Below the pieces are notes generated by a model, which saw nothing but the letters and a program-made list of their open reading frames with translations, made no database searches and was not told the DNA's origin. Source: Ichthyophis bannanicus (taxonomy: Eukaryota; Chordata; Amphibia; Gymnophiona; Ichthyophiidae). Taken from it: a DNA stretch of 64,000 nucleotides. The position numbers were made by a program, and so were the translations under genes. Positions 9,478 to 19,547 of this stretch are shown piece by piece (within the stretch, counting starts at the first letter, position 1; each line of letters starts with the position of its first letter). Location of the stretch: the NCBI GenBank assembly GCA_033557465.1, contig CM066031.1:1669912800-1669976799 (forward strand), read 5' to 3'.

Positions 9478-10165
9478 TCAAAGGCCTTGTGGAGGCTGAG
9501 ACTGCTGAGCCGGTTGAGGCCTAGCAGTCTTTGCTTTCCTTTGTTTAGGTGGCTGCTGACTCTTTTGGGCAGGCTGACCTGCAGAAGGTCCCTGCTGTGA
9601 ATAGGAAGGATAAAACCTCTTCTTTTTTGAGAAGAATGGTTTCTTGAAAGATTTCTTCCTTGCAGGATCAGCTGTGGCTTTGGATAACCTATCCAAAGTA
9701 GAGTTGTCCGCATCCAACTCATTGGCTTTCTCTTGCCAATTTTTGCCGAATAGATTCTCACCTGTACAAGGGATATTGCCCAGTTTGTCCTGCACCCAGA
9801 GCTCCAAATCGGATGCCTGGAGCCAGGCAATTCTACGTGCACCTATGGCAATGGCAGAGGTTCTGCTTATGCACTCAAAACAGTCAAAAGCTGCACGGTT
9901 GACAAACTTAGAAACATCCTGGGCATGTTTGACCAGTGTGAGAAAATCCTGCCTTCTATCCTCAGGAAGAAGAGGGCTCAAAACCTCTAAATCTCCTGTG
10001 ACTTTCTTAAGGAACATTCCCATATATAAAATATAGGAACTGATCCTGGCAGAAAGCATGGAAGCCTGAAAAGTACGACGCCCAAAGGCATCCAAAGTTC
10101 TACACTCACGTCCTGGAGGATTAGAGGCATTCCTCTTTGCACTCCTGATCCTTCTCATAGCCGAT
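9478..10165 (-). pseudogene. DIRS-A2 Gag, C-terminal half
   Basis: The reading frame gives MESAMRRIRSAKR, then RTLDAFGRRTFQASMLSARI, YMGMFLKKVTGDLE, then FVNRAAFDCFECISRTSAIA and ARRIAWLQASDLELWVQDKL, ending in a Lys/Pro/Gln-rich tail (QPPQGL and stop). The region is the conserved helical Gag segment. The link to the N-terminal half is broken by the small LINE tail at 10171-10267. The stop falls just inside the overlapping start of the pol frame, as in the other A copies. Confidence 0.7.
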
Positions 10166-10170
10166 TCCAT

Positions 10171-10267
10171 TTCTCTGTGCTGGACAGTTGTGTTTTGATG
10201 TAAACCGCACTGATGCAAAAGAGCGCGGTATATAAGAAAGTTAAATAAATAAATAAATAAAATAAAT
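10171..10267 (+). mobile_element. short LINE 3' tail in DIRS-A2 Gag
   Basis: About 95 bp separate two pieces of the Gag sequence that are contiguous at 36360-36380 in DIRS-A4. It contains AAACCGCACTG and GAGCGCGGTATATAAG, the 3' stem of the L2-type LINEs here, then an AAATAA-repeat tail. Only the very end of the LINE was copied. Confidence 0.65.
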
Positions 10268-10375
10268 TACAATAGAGTGGTGAGGAAGCTGAGTCTACTG
10301 GAAGCCAGGACAAGGAGGGACTTGATACATAGTATCTAGTCTGCGAGAGTGAGGAGCGGTGGTAAGAGGTGTCTC

Positions 10376-11432
10376 CTACATTCTCAACATGAGGTCATGT
10401 AAGATCTCATGGATAGGCAAGGTAGCTGCCTCCTTAGGAGCTTTGGGATATTGTAAAATCTCCAACTCCTTTGCTCTGGGCTCTGTTTCGGGAGCCACAG
10501 TAATGGAGAGACCCCGAGCCACCTCCCTGATAAAAACCTGAAAGGAAATATCTTCTGGAGGTGACATCCTATGTTTAGGAGAGGAAGGCTCCTCCGGGAG
10601 AAGTATTCCGGTACCAACAGAGCTGTCAGAATCCTCGGAGTACCTTCTGTCCGGATGCTCGTGAAAAGCCCGATACCCGTACCGACCGAAGTCGGTACCG
10701 GGTGGAATCGGTACTGGTGTATCGGTACCGGAAGGCATCGCATGACTGGGTACCAGCAAAGCGGACACTGATGTCGATGCCGATGGTACCGGTACCGGTA
10801 CCGATACCGGTGTTGGTTGAACTGTCTGACGCGGATCCGAGGGTGTCGATGCCGCAAGAAGAGCCGCCAGACTGCGTTCAATAGCCAGAAACCTCTGGTC
10901 TATCGACGCTGCCGATGCCTGGGTATCGGTACCGCAGAAAGCAGCCGGTACCCCAGAGCATGGCACAAGTAGTTCTGCCAAGGTCGAGGCCTCAAGAACA
11001 TCCTGGAGCCCTGATAATGCTTTGGAAGCCAAAGCCTCCCGCCGGGGCAATTTTGCCAGTACAGAACCCTCAAGGGCAACGCCAGAGGCATCTCGATGCT
11101 TGGAAGGAGATCTACCCTTTGAGGACCGGCCATATTTATGTTTAGTTACCTGAGATCCATGGGAGGAAGACGAAGCCCTGGAAGACGTCGATGCCACAGA
11201 AGCTGCATCGGAGGGAAAAAAAGGCGCTGAGCTTAGCAGCTCGGTTTTGTCGACCCCTCTTGGACATCATGGCACAAGCCATACATTCGGAGATGGAGTG
11301 GTCAGGACCTAAACATTGAAGACACCGCTCATGGGTGTCGGTGACGGAGATGGTACCGCCACACTTGGTGCACTTTTTGAAAACAGAGGCGGGTTTTTCC
11401 ATAGTGGAGGAAATTTTGGGCCTAAGGCCCAA
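10376..11432 (-). pseudogene. DIRS-A2 Gag, N-terminal half (one frameshift)
   Basis: The start lies near 11400 (MEKPASVFKKCTKCGG). The array C-X2-C-X12-C-X2-C-X4-H-X4-C-X2-C is intact. An indel near 11200 shifts the frame, and coding continues to 10376 as a 273-residue piece starting MASTSSRASSSSHGSQ. It contains Val-Pro repeats (PVSVPVPVPSASTSV) and the FIREVARGLSITVAPETEP block. The 5' ITR and leader fill 11433-11791. Confidence 0.7.
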
Positions 11433-11932
11433 AATGGCGCGTGCACCTGGAAAATAAAAGTTTGGAGAAAATATAGAATATATATTTTTTTTTTAAAGAA
11501 AGAAAGACAGACCGGCGGTACCGGTATAGCGTTGAGGAAGGCAGACGCGACCACAAAAAAGAAGGAATAAGGGAAAAATATTCTGTGGTGACAGGAACAA
11601 CGACCTGCTGGCTCCGCGGAAAACAAAGAACTGGAGAGAGGCAGTTGGGAAAGGCAGGAAGGCAGTACACAGGTGCTGTGGGATGCTCCCAAAAGCTTCC
11701 TAATTGGACGCTGGGGAGCGTTCCCGTGCAGGCTCCGTCGGTACCGACGATACCCATATGTGAAGACTCATTCCTGCTTGTTCCTGGAGATTATAAAGGA
11801 CAATACCAGTGTGGCCATTATTCGGTCTGCATAAATGTTTTACCTGTACGAAAAACCTTTAGTCATTCGGTCACTCATTTCTTCACGATTACAGTGAGTA
11901 TACATCGTTAGGATTAGGGTGCATGATGATAA

Positions 11933-12120
11933 AGCACAATTACTTACCTGTAACAGGTGATCTCTGGGAACAGCAGGAATAAGTCTTCACATATGGGTAC
12001 GTCGGTACCGACGGAGCCTGCACGGGAACGCTCCCCAGCGTCCTGAAAGAAAGCTTTTGGGAGCATCCCACAGCGCCTGCGCGCTGCCTTCCCGCCTTTC
12101 CCAACTGCCTCTCTCCATTT
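11933..12120 (+). repeat. DIRS-A3 3' inverted terminal repeat
   Basis: In plus orientation it begins AGCACAATTACTTACC and includes CTCTGGGAACAGCAGG, the CGTCGGTACCGACG palindrome and the GCGCCTGCGCG element. Inverted, it matches the 5' ITR ending at 16539, except that the outermost 35 bp carry CCTGTAACAGGTGATC, which the 5' end lacks. Unequal ends are normal for DIRS-1-type elements. Confidence 0.75.
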
Positions 12121-12206
12121 CGAGTTTTAAAGCTGAGACAAAGAGAGAGAGAGAGGAAAGGAAAGAGAGATAGAGAGATACAACTCCTAGGGGAGGTGGG
12201 TGGGTT

Positions 12207-12303
12207 GTGAAGACTTATTCCTGCTGTTCCCAGAGATCACCTGTTACAGGTAAGTAACTGTGCTATCTCCAGGAACAAGCAGGAATGAGTCTTCACATAT
12301 GGG
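12207..12303 (+). repeat. DIRS-A3 internal complementary region (ICR)
   Basis: The first half (to 12264) is the inverse of the element's 3' end. The second half (from 12265, ATCTCCAGGAACAAGC) matches the element's 5' end read on the minus strand. The two ends are therefore fused head to tail inside the element, which defines a DIRS ICR. In the DIRS-1 model the ICR templates joining of the ends into a single-stranded circle. A purine-rich AG tract (about 12133-12180) lies next to it. Confidence 0.8.
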
Positions 12304-12417
12304 GACTGCCCAGCTAGAGATGCCTGAGAGATCACCCAGATTGTGAGTCCCTGGGAATGGCTCCACCTCCACCCATGAATCTCAGGCATCCAGTCAGGGA
12401 TGGAGGGTAGGAGTTGA

Positions 12418-14238
12418 TTAGGTATGGAGCAGGTGTTTGACAACAGCCTGACCAAACAAGGCATCCCGGCGGGAGTCCTTGTCCAAGCAGTAATGGGCTG
12501 TGAAGGTATGAACCGATGCCCAGGTGGCCGCTCGACAGATTTGGTCGATGGACAAAGAGTTAAGATGAGCCATAGAGGCTGCCATGGCCCTCACATTGTG
12601 AGCTGTGACATGGCCCTCCAGAGAAAGGTTCTTACTCTGGTAGGCGAAGGAAATACACTGAGCAATCCAATTAGACAGAGTTCTCTTAGAGACTGGAAGT
12701 CCTAAATGAGAGGGGTCAAAAGCAACAAAACGTTGAGAGGACTTTCGATGTTGCTGTGTCCTGTGTAAGTAGAAAGCAAGTGCTCTTTTACAATCCAGGG
12801 TATGAAGATTCCTCTCTGCACTTGATGCATGAGGTCCTGGAAAAAAGACAGGTAAATACACCTCCTGGTTCAGATGAAAAGGTGAGACCACTTTAGGCAT
12901 AAAGTGTGGATTAGTTCTGAGGACTACCTTCTCATGATGGAACCTTGTATAAGGAGGATTAGCCACTAAAGCTTGCAACTCACTGATACGGCGAGCTGAG
13001 GTGACTGCAATGAGAAAAATAACCTTCCAAGAAAGGAATTTCAAGGAGGTAGTGGCTAAGAGTTCAAAGGGTGGCTTCATAAGTTGGCCAAGAACCAGAT
13101 TCAAGTCCCATGCCACTGGAGGTGGTCTAATGGGAGGTTTAGTCAAAAGAAGGCCTCTCATGAATCTTGCTATAAGAGGATGAGAGGAAATAGGTTGTCC
13201 ATTGAGAGGCTTAAGGGATGCAGCAATAGCACTCAAATGGTCTCTGATTGAATTTGTTTTAAGGCCTGCATGGGATAAATGCAGTAAATAGTCTAGTAAA
13301 GAATTCAAAGGTATTGCAAGAGGGTTGAGACCCTTCTCTGCACACCAAATGGAAAACCTTTTCCATTTAAAAGCATATGAACGTCTGGTGGAAGGCTTTC
13401 TGGAAGCATGAAGGATATCCTTCACTTGCTGAGAAAGTTGTAAATCTTGAAGGTCTAGGCCTTCAGCAACCAGGCCCTGAGATGAAGAGACTGAGGATTT
13501 GGGTGCCACAAGGTTCCCTCCTCCTGGGAGAGGAGATCTGGAGCAGACTCCAGGTCTAGGGAGGGAGCTTGAGAGAGATGCAGAAATAGAGAGTACCACA
13601 CTTGGCGTGGCCAAAGTGGTGCTAGTTCCTTTGTCTCTCTGAAGCTTGAATAGAGTCTTGGGGATTAGGGGAATAGGTGGAAAGGCATAAAGGAAGTCTT
13701 GTCCCCAATGAAGGCATCCCTGGCCTGAACTCCCTGACATGGAATCCTGGAACAGAACCGGGGAAGTTTGGCATTCCACGGACTTGCAAACAGGTCTATG
13801 TCTGGGGTACCCCAAATCCGAAAAATTCTGGATATCTGGTCCCCATGGAGGGACCATTCGTGCGGAACCAGAACTCGACTGAGTCTGTCTGCCCAAGAGT
13901 TTTGAACTCCTGGAAGATATACTGCCATGAGATGGATTTGATGCTCTCTGGCGAAGGCCCACAATCTCAGAGCTTCGTTGCAAAGCGACAGAGAGCCAGT
14001 TCCCCCCTGCTTGTTCACGTAGAACATAGCTACTTGGTTGTCCGTGTGGATGAGGACTGTCTTGTAGCTGAGCAGGGTGTGGAAGACTGAGAGCCAGAAA
14101 AATTGCTCTGAGCTCTAAGAGGTTGATATGAAGATGTGTCTCCTGTGGAGACCAGATGCCCTGGGTTGAGAGATCTTGTAGATGAGCTCCCCAACCCTTT
14201 GGAGAGGCATCTGTTGTAAGGATTGCTTGGGGTAACAC
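12418..14238 (-). CDS. DIRS-A3 tyrosine recombinase with intact catalytic domain
   Basis: The open frame is 606 residues. The first 90 or so residues are RH sequence (LTTDASPKGWGAHLQ, HINLLELRAIFLAL). Indels then move it into the overlapping YR frame. The YR core-binding part begins RRSYAFKWKRFSIWCAEKG. The catalytic set is present: Arg in TSARRISEL, H-x-x-R in TAHNVRAMAAS, and the Trp/Tyr end ATWASVHTFTAHYCLD. It ends FGQAVVKHLLHT. YR would integrate the circular DNA copy in the nucleus. The N-terminal RH part is a by-product of frame decay and the true start is unknown. Confidence 0.7.
   Translation of the reverse strand: MLPQAILTTDASPKGWGAHLQDLSTQGIWSPQETHLHINLLELRAIFLALSLPHPAQLQDSPHPHGQPSSYVLREQAGGNWLSVALQRSSEIVGLRQRASNPSHGSISSRSSKLLGRQTQSSSGSARMVPPWGPDIQNFSDLGYPRHRPVCKSVECQTSPVLFQDSMSGSSGQGCLHWGQDFLYAFPPIPLIPKTLFKLQRDKGTSTTLATPSVVLSISASLSSSLPRPGVCSRSPLPGGGNLVAPKSSVSSSQGLVAEGLDLQDLQLSQQVKDILHASRKPSTRRSYAFKWKRFSIWCAEKGLNPLAIPLNSLLDYLLHLSHAGLKTNSIRDHLSAIAASLKPLNGQPISSHPLIARFMRGLLLTKPPIRPPPVAWDLNLVLGQLMKPPFELLATTSLKFLSWKVIFLIAVTSARRISELQALVANPPYTRFHHEKVVLRTNPHFMPKVVSPFHLNQEVYLPVFFPGPHASSAERNLHTLDCKRALAFYLHRTQQHRKSSQRFVAFDPSHLGLPVSKRTLSNWIAQCISFAYQSKNLSLEGHVTAHNVRAMAASMAHLNSLSIDQICRAATWASVHTFTAHYCLDKDSRRDALFGQAVVKHLLHT
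13665..14150 (-). pseudogene. DIRS-A3 RNase H C-terminus and MT region
   Basis: The 120-residue piece from 14027 (MFYVNKQGGTGSLSL) holds the last part of RH (NSWADRLSRV) and the start of the MT-like region (IDLFASPWNAKLPRF). An indel at about 13715 breaks it before DAFLLHWG. The YAFPPIPLIPKTLFKL block then appears in the other frame. RH-MT is therefore broken in at least two places. Confidence 0.65.
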
Positions 14239-15265
14239 CTGTTGAAAGGGGGACCCCAGTAACAGATTCTGAGGACTTCCACCAGTGGAGGGATGAAAAT
14301 AGGCGACTGGAGGATGCTATTTTGTCTGATAGGCAACCTGATGCCTGGGTCCATTGGGTGGATAGGGTCCACTGAGCTGCTCTCATGTGAAGGCGAGCAT
14401 AGGGAACCACATGCACCGTGGATGCCATGTGGCCTAAAAGTTGCAACATCTCTCGAGCAGTTAAATGGGATTTTAACTGAATCTGGGAGGCTAACTGCAC
14501 TAAGCGTAGGCAACGGGCCTGGGGAAGATAGGCCCTTGCAGTTGTGGTATCCAGTAAGGCCCCTATGAACTCCAGAGATTGAGTAGGGGTAAGATGGGAT
14601 TTTGGAATGTTGATTACCAGCCCCAGATACTTAAGAATACGCATTGTGCAGGTTAGGGAAATCTGGGCCTCTGACTGGGATGGAGCTCGGATGAGCCAGT
14701 CGTCCAGATATGGGAATACGAATATTCCTAGAGTGCGTAGAAATGCAGCTACTACTGCCATGCATTTTGTGAACACTCTTGGAGCAGAGGCCAGACCGAA
14801 AGGAAGCACTTTGTATTGGTAGTGCTTTCCTTGATATAGGAAGCAAAGGAATCTTCTGTGTGTGGGATGGATGAGAACATGGGTGTACGCATCCTTGAGA
14901 TCTAGAGAACAAAGCCAGTCTTGACTCTGGAGGTATGGAAGGAGAGTTCCGAGAGAAGTCATCTTGAATTTCTCCTTGCATAGAAACTTGTTCAATTCTC
15001 CGAGATCTAATATGGGTCTGTAGCCCCCTGTTTTCTTTGGGATGAGAAAATAGGGGGAGTAGAACCCTGAGCCCTGTTGAAGAAGGGGTACTTCTATTGC
15101 CCCTTGGGCAAGAAGGGTAGCAATCTCTTGACCTAGAAGGGTGAGGAGAGATGTTGGAGAATTGGACTGTTTCACCAGGTGGGAGGAGGAAGGTTTAAGA
15201 AATGAAGTTTGTACCCTTCCCTTATGATGGATAGGGTCCATTGCCCTGCTGTGATTTGTTCCCAT
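14030..15265 (-). pseudogene. DIRS-A3 reverse transcriptase and start of RNase H
   Basis: The 411-residue frame contains FLIPKKTGGYRPILDLGELN, LCSLDLKDAYTHVLIHPTH, QYKVLPFGLASAPRVFTKCM, FPYLDDWLI, SLEFIGALLDTTTARAYLP and MLQLLGHMASTVHVVPYAR. It leaves frame within RH. The N-terminal part (15172-15474) is in another frame. The palm and thumb are complete, making this one of the best RT copies of group A. The start M at 15265 actually lies in the overlapping frame. Confidence 0.75.
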
Positions 15266-15352
15266 CTGGGAGCAAAGTGAGCTAACCTTCCTGGGATGGT
15301 GAGGGGCTCTGGATGTTCTAGAGTCAGAAAGGCGAAGTTCTCTAGTGTTAAG

Positions 15353-16293
15353 TCAAAGGCCCTGAGGAGGCTGAGGCTGTTGTGCCATAGCAGTCCTCGC
15401 AGCCTGAGTTTTGGTCTGTTTTGGTTGTTGCTGTTTCTTTGTAGCAAAACGACCTTGAGAAGAGGCCTGACCATAAGAAGAAAATTTCCCTTTCTTTGGG
15501 AAAGATCCTTTTTTGAACAACCTCTTTCTAAAAGGAGCAGTAGTAGACTTTGAAAGTCTATCTAAAGCAGAATTTTCAGCATCCATCTGGATGGCCTTTG
15601 CTTGCCAATCTTTGCCAAACAGGTTTTCGCCTGTACAAGGAAGGTTACCTAGACCATCCTGCACCCAGGATTCCAAATCAGAGGCTTGCAGCCAAGCAAC
15701 TCTGCGTGCACCTATGGCAATAGCTGAGGCTCTACTGGCCCCCTCAAAAGAGACAAAGGCTGCACGGTTGGAAAACTTGGATACATCCTGTGCATGTTTA
15801 AGCCAGGTGATATATTCTTCTCTCTTATCTTCTGACATAAAAGGAGATAAGGTTTGGAGATGATCTGTAACTTCTTTCAGAAACATCCCCATATAGAGAC
15901 TGTAGGAGTTGATTCTGGCTACAAGCATACTGGCCTGGAAGATTTTCCTGCCACGGAAGCTGCATCGGAGGGAAACAGGGTTCTGAGCTTAGCTGCCCGA
16001 TTCTGTAACCCTCTTTTGGACATCATGGAACAGGACTCTCAATCCACAATGGAGTGGTCAGGACCTAAACAATTTAGACAGCAGTCATGGGTGTCGGTGA
16101 CAGAAATAGTGCTACTGCACTTTGTGCATTTTTTAAACCTGGAGGCGGGTTTTTCCATCAGGGAAAATATTTCTGTGGGCCTGAGGCCCCCAGAAGAAAT
16201 GCACAGAAAAAAAGTAGAAGGGTTTTTTTGGTTTTTTTTAAAAAGAAAGAAAAAGAACCGGTAGTACCGTTGCGGAATCGAAAAGGCAGACAC
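15353..16293 (-). pseudogene. DIRS-A3 Gag with a large internal deletion
   Basis: The N-terminal piece (MEKPASRFKKCTKCSST and the Cys/His array) starts near 16155 and reads to about 15960. The sequence then jumps to the C-terminal half (MLVARINSYSLYMGMFLKEV, then ARRVAWLQASDLESWVQDGL), which is open to 15353. Compared with DIRS-A4 about 1 kb is missing, including the Ser-rich and Val-Pro-rich middle. The junction near 15950 shows TGCCA shared by both sides, which suggests microhomology-mediated loss. Confidence 0.7.
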
Positions 16294-16539
16294 GCGACTA
16301 AAGAAAAATAAAAGAAAATAAGAAATTCTTCAGCGGTGACAGAAAACACGACCTGCTGGCTCCGCGGAAAAGAAGAACTGGAGAGAGGCAGTTGGGAAAG
16401 GCGGGAAGGCAGCGCGCAGGCGCTGTGGGATGCTCCCAAAAGCTTTCTTTCAGGACGCTGGGGAGCGTTACCGCACAGGCTCCGTCGGTACCGACGATAC
16501 CCATATGTGAAGACTCATTCCATGCTTGTTCCTGGAGAT

Positions 16540-16571
16540 CAGCCTGAGTTTTGGTCTGTTTTGGTTGTTGC
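16540..16571 (+). repeat. 32-bp copy of DIRS-A3 gag sequence at a junction
   Basis: Bases 16540-16571 are identical to 15400-15431, inside the gag-pol overlap of DIRS-A3. The copy lies exactly between the 5' end of A3 and the first base of DIRS-B1, in the same orientation. It looks like filler DNA made during break repair or integration. Confidence 0.8.
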
Positions 16572-16801
16572 AGCAGGAATCAGTCCTCACTTATGGGTGT
16601 CATCGACGCCGATCAAGCCCCAGCGGAGCATTTCCCCAGCTTTCCATGAAAGCCTTTGGGAATGCTGGCACGCATGCGCGGTTCCCTTCCCGCCTAAAGG
16701 TGCCATCTTACCTCAGTCAAATGACATAGCTAAGAACAGCACACAAAAATGTAAAAATTAAACTATGTACAACTGCAACTCCAAGGGGAGGAGGGAGAGT
16801 A

Positions 16802-16900
16802 GTGAGGATTGATTCCTGCTGCTCCTGGAGAACACCTGTTACAGTGAGTAACTACTCTTTCTCCAGGACCAAGCAGGAAGTCAGTCCTCACTTATGGGTG
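16802..16900 (+). repeat. DIRS-B1 internal complementary region
   Basis: CTGCTGCTCCTGGAGAAC matches the inverse of a B-type 3' end, and TTTCTCCAGGACCAAGC matches the 5' end of the element read on the minus strand. They are joined near 16858. The layout is the same as in B3 (52751-52849). Confidence 0.75.
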
Positions 16901-17034
16901 ACTCCCCAGCTCTGGGCTACCAGGAACCCAGGCTGAACAAGAGAACTCCCTCTAGTCTCAGCAACAGAGAAAAGGCTTTTCAAGAGCACAACCTCCACAG
17001 GTAGCCCAACCAGAGGGCAGGAGTTGCCTAGACC

Positions 17035-18822
17035 TCAAAGAGATTCCTGAGTACTGCTTGGCCAAAAGCACTGTCCCCTACGGGACTCCCTCTCCAGACA
17101 GTAGTGGGCTGCAAAAGTCTGGCTTGAAGACCAAGTAGCAGCCCTGAAGATGTCTTGCAATGGAACAGAGCGGAGATGAGCCACTGATGCAGCCATTACC
17201 CTCACAAGGTGGGCCGTGACCCTACCCTGCAAAGGAAGGTCAGCCGCCTTGTAAGCCCAGGTGATACAGTCAGTCACCCAGATGGACAAGGTACGCTTGG
17301 ACACAGGCCTCCCCAAATTATTGGGGTCAAAAGAAAGGAAGAGCTGAGAAACTCTTCTGTGACCTTGCGTACGTTCAAGGTAGAAGGATAAGGCCATCCT
17401 ACAGTCCAAGGTATGGAGAACTGTTTCAGCCTGACTTGCATGAGGCCTAGGGAAGAAAGTAGGAAGAACCACCTCCTGGTTGAGGTGGAAAGAGGAGACA
17501 ACCTTAGGAAGGAACTTAGGGTGAGTCCGGAGGACAACCCTGTTTTTATAGAACCTGGTGTAAGGTCTATCACAGACCAAGGCCTGAAGCTCACTCACTC
17601 TCCTAGCTGAAGTAAGGGCGATCAGAAAGAGAGTCTTCCATGAGAGGAAGCGTAGAGAGCAAGTAGCCATAGGCTCAAAAGGTGGTCGAGTCAGCTGCTG
17701 CAAGACCACATTCAGCTCCCACTCAGGAGCAGGAGGACGTATGGGAGGTTTGAGCAGTAACAAACCTCTGAGAAATCTGGACACCAAAGGGTGCACAGAC
17801 AAGGAATGGCCCTCTACTAAGGAGTGGTGAGCTGCCAAAGCAGAGAGGTGGACCCGAACAGAGTTAGACTTGAGACCTTGATTGGACAAGTCCAGCAGGT
17901 ACTGAAGCACTACAGACACAGCACAGGAGAAAGGATCTTCTGCACGTAACTGACACCACACAGAAAACCTCTTCCACTTGAGAGCATAGGTTTTCCTTGT
18001 GCACTGTTTCCTAGAAGCTAGGAGAACCTCAACCTCTTTAGGCAGGCCCCCGGGAGCCAACACTACCCTTGCAGCCTCCAGGCCATCAGATGGAGGGATT
18101 TGAGATTGGGATGCAGTAGAGCGCCCTGATTCTGAGAGAGAAGGTCGGACTGCAATCCCAGAGGCAGAGGGAGATCCACCGCCAGTTGAAGCAGGAGGGG
18201 GAACCAAGGCTGCCTGGGCCACCTGGGAGCCACCAGGAGGACTGAGGCCCTGTCTTGGAGAATTTTGAACAGTGTACGGGCCACCAGGGGGGTGGGAGGA
18301 AACGCATAGAGTAGGCCCTGAGTCCAGGGAATCAGAAAAGCATCTGCTACTACCCTCAGAGGATGTGGTTGCCTGGAACAGAACCGTGGCAACTGGTTGT
18401 TTAGAGGGCTGGCAAACAGGTCTATGGAGGGAAGACCCCACTCCAAGAAAATCTTTTGAACCACTAAAAGATGTAGCTGCCACTCGTGTGGTTGCAGAAT
18501 CCTGCTCAATTTGTCGGCCAGGAAATTCTCCTGGCCTGGAAGGTAGACTGCCTTGAGGAGCATGTCGTGTCTCAGGGCAAAGGAACATAGGACCTGTGCT
18601 TCCTGACAAAGGGGTTGGGAACCAGTCCCTCCTTGCTTGTTCACATAGAACATGACTACCTGGTTGTCTGTTTGGATCAAGACAGACTGATGGGCCAGGG
18701 AAGCAGTAAAGGCCTTGAGGGCCAAGCAGATAGCTCTGAGCTCTAGGAGATTGATCTGCTGGGACGCCTCCCAAGGAGACCACAGACCCTGGGAACACTT
18801 GCCCAGGCAGTGTGCTCCCCAA
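17035..18822 (-). CDS. DIRS-B1 tyrosine recombinase, open frame
   Basis: The 595-residue frame begins in a Ser/Pro/Arg-rich extension that overlaps RH-MT in another phase. The YR proper begins near TRKTYALKWKRFSVWC. Catalytic residues are all visible: TSARRVSELQALV, TAHLVRVMAAS (H-x-x-R) and ATWSSSQTFAAHYCLE. It is the most complete B-type recombinase here, with no stop. The start is not certain, because the overlapping frame is open further upstream in B3. If translated, it could act on any B-type circle. Confidence 0.75.
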   Translation of the reverse strand: MGSTLPGQVFPGSVVSLGGVPADQSPRAQSYLLGPQGLYCFPGPSVCLDPNRQPGSHVLCEQARRDWFPTPLSGSTGPMFLCPETRHAPQGSLPSRPGEFPGRQIEQDSATTRVAATSFSGSKDFLGVGSSLHRPVCQPSKQPVATVLFQATTSSEGSSRCFSDSLDSGPTLCVSSHPPGGPYTVQNSPRQGLSPPGGSQVAQAALVPPPASTGGGSPSASGIAVRPSLSESGRSTASQSQIPPSDGLEAARVVLAPGGLPKEVEVLLASRKQCTRKTYALKWKRFSVWCQLRAEDPFSCAVSVVLQYLLDLSNQGLKSNSVRVHLSALAAHHSLVEGHSLSVHPLVSRFLRGLLLLKPPIRPPAPEWELNVVLQQLTRPPFEPMATCSLRFLSWKTLFLIALTSARRVSELQALVCDRPYTRFYKNRVVLRTHPKFLPKVVSSFHLNQEVVLPTFFPRPHASQAETVLHTLDCRMALSFYLERTQGHRRVSQLFLSFDPNNLGRPVSKRTLSIWVTDCITWAYKAADLPLQGRVTAHLVRVMAASVAHLRSVPLQDIFRAATWSSSQTFAAHYCLERESRRGQCFWPSSTQESL

Positions 18823-19547
18823 CCCAACAGAGAGGCATCTGTGGTCAGCACCACTGTATGAGGAGGTATCTGAAAGGGCACCCCCACGAGCAGATTGGGG
18901 GGTTTAACCACCAGTTGAGGGAGGTCAGAAAACGGTGGGACACACTGATCCTGTCTCTGAGGCTGCCTGAAGCCTATGACCACTGAGTCCAAAGGCAACA
19001 CTGGGCAGGCCTCATATTGAGCCTGGCATTGGGGGTCACTTGAACTGTGGACGCCATGTGGCCTAGAAGCCTGAGACAGAGTCTGGCAAAGACCAGGGAC
19101 CTGTGCAGAAACTTCCTTGCAAGGTCCATGAGCCGTTGTGCTCGGTCCACTGGTAAGAATGCTCTTGCCAGCTGAGAATCCAACCTTGCCCCTATGAATT
19201 CCAAGTTCTGGGAGGGGAGCAAAGTGGACTTTGCGAAGTTGATGACAAAGCTCACCTTTTGGAGCAGGTCTATGGTTCTGTTGGTGGCCTGCTGGACCTC
19301 GAGGGATGTCTGGCCTCTGATGAGCCAGTCGTCCAGGTAGGGAAAGACAAAGATGCCATGATTTCTCAGGTAGGCTGCTATCACTGCCAGGCACTTGGTG
19401 AAGACTCTGGGAGCGGAAGTCAGCCCAAAAGGCAGTACCCTGTACTGATAGTGGTTTCCTCCCACAATGAACCTTAGGTACTTTCTGTGGTCTGGATGAA
19501 TGAGGATGTGAGTGTAAGCATCTTTTAGATCTAAAGAGCATAGCCAA
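18063..19547 (-). pseudogene. DIRS-B1 RNase H and Dam-like MT region
   Basis: The 494-residue frame starts in the overlapping phase over RT. After an indel near 18975 it reads RH: VVLTTDASLLGWGAHCLG, QINLLELRAICLAL, VLIQTDNQVVMFYVN and NFLADKLSRIL. The MT-like region follows: IDLFASPLNNQLPRF, DAFLIPWTQGLLYAFPP, VLLVAPRWPRQPWFPLL. RH and MT are complete in this frame, but RH is no longer in frame with RT. Confidence 0.7.

Larger units (their letters stand above)
7152..11791 (-). mobile_element. DIRS-A2 retrotransposon, 3'-truncated, with two LINE tails
   Basis: Minus-strand order is 5' ITR (outer end 11791), Gag (9478-11432), RT (8571-9842), RH and MT (7251-8267) and the first codons of YR (7152-7400). 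DIRS-A1 joins it at 7151/7152, within the YR core-binding region, and the catalytic YR half is missing. LINE 3' ends sit in RT (8272-8568) and Gag (10171-10267). Many codons differ from A1, A3 and A4 (for example the Gag C-X2-C array reads CLQCLGPDHSISECMAC), so A2 looks like an older or separate subfamily. Confidence 0.85.
11933..16539 (-). mobile_element. DIRS-A3 retrotransposon, both ends present, gag deleted in the middle
   Basis: The 5' ITR end is at 16539 and the 3' end at 11933. It is 4607 bp long against 5678 bp for A4. The difference is mainly one internal loss in gag near 15955. It keeps RT, RH, MT and a full YR frame, an ICR (12207-12303) and both ITRs. The 140 bp to the left (11792-11932) match nothing else in the window. 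To the right is a 32-bp duplication and then DIRS-B1. Confidence 0.85.
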
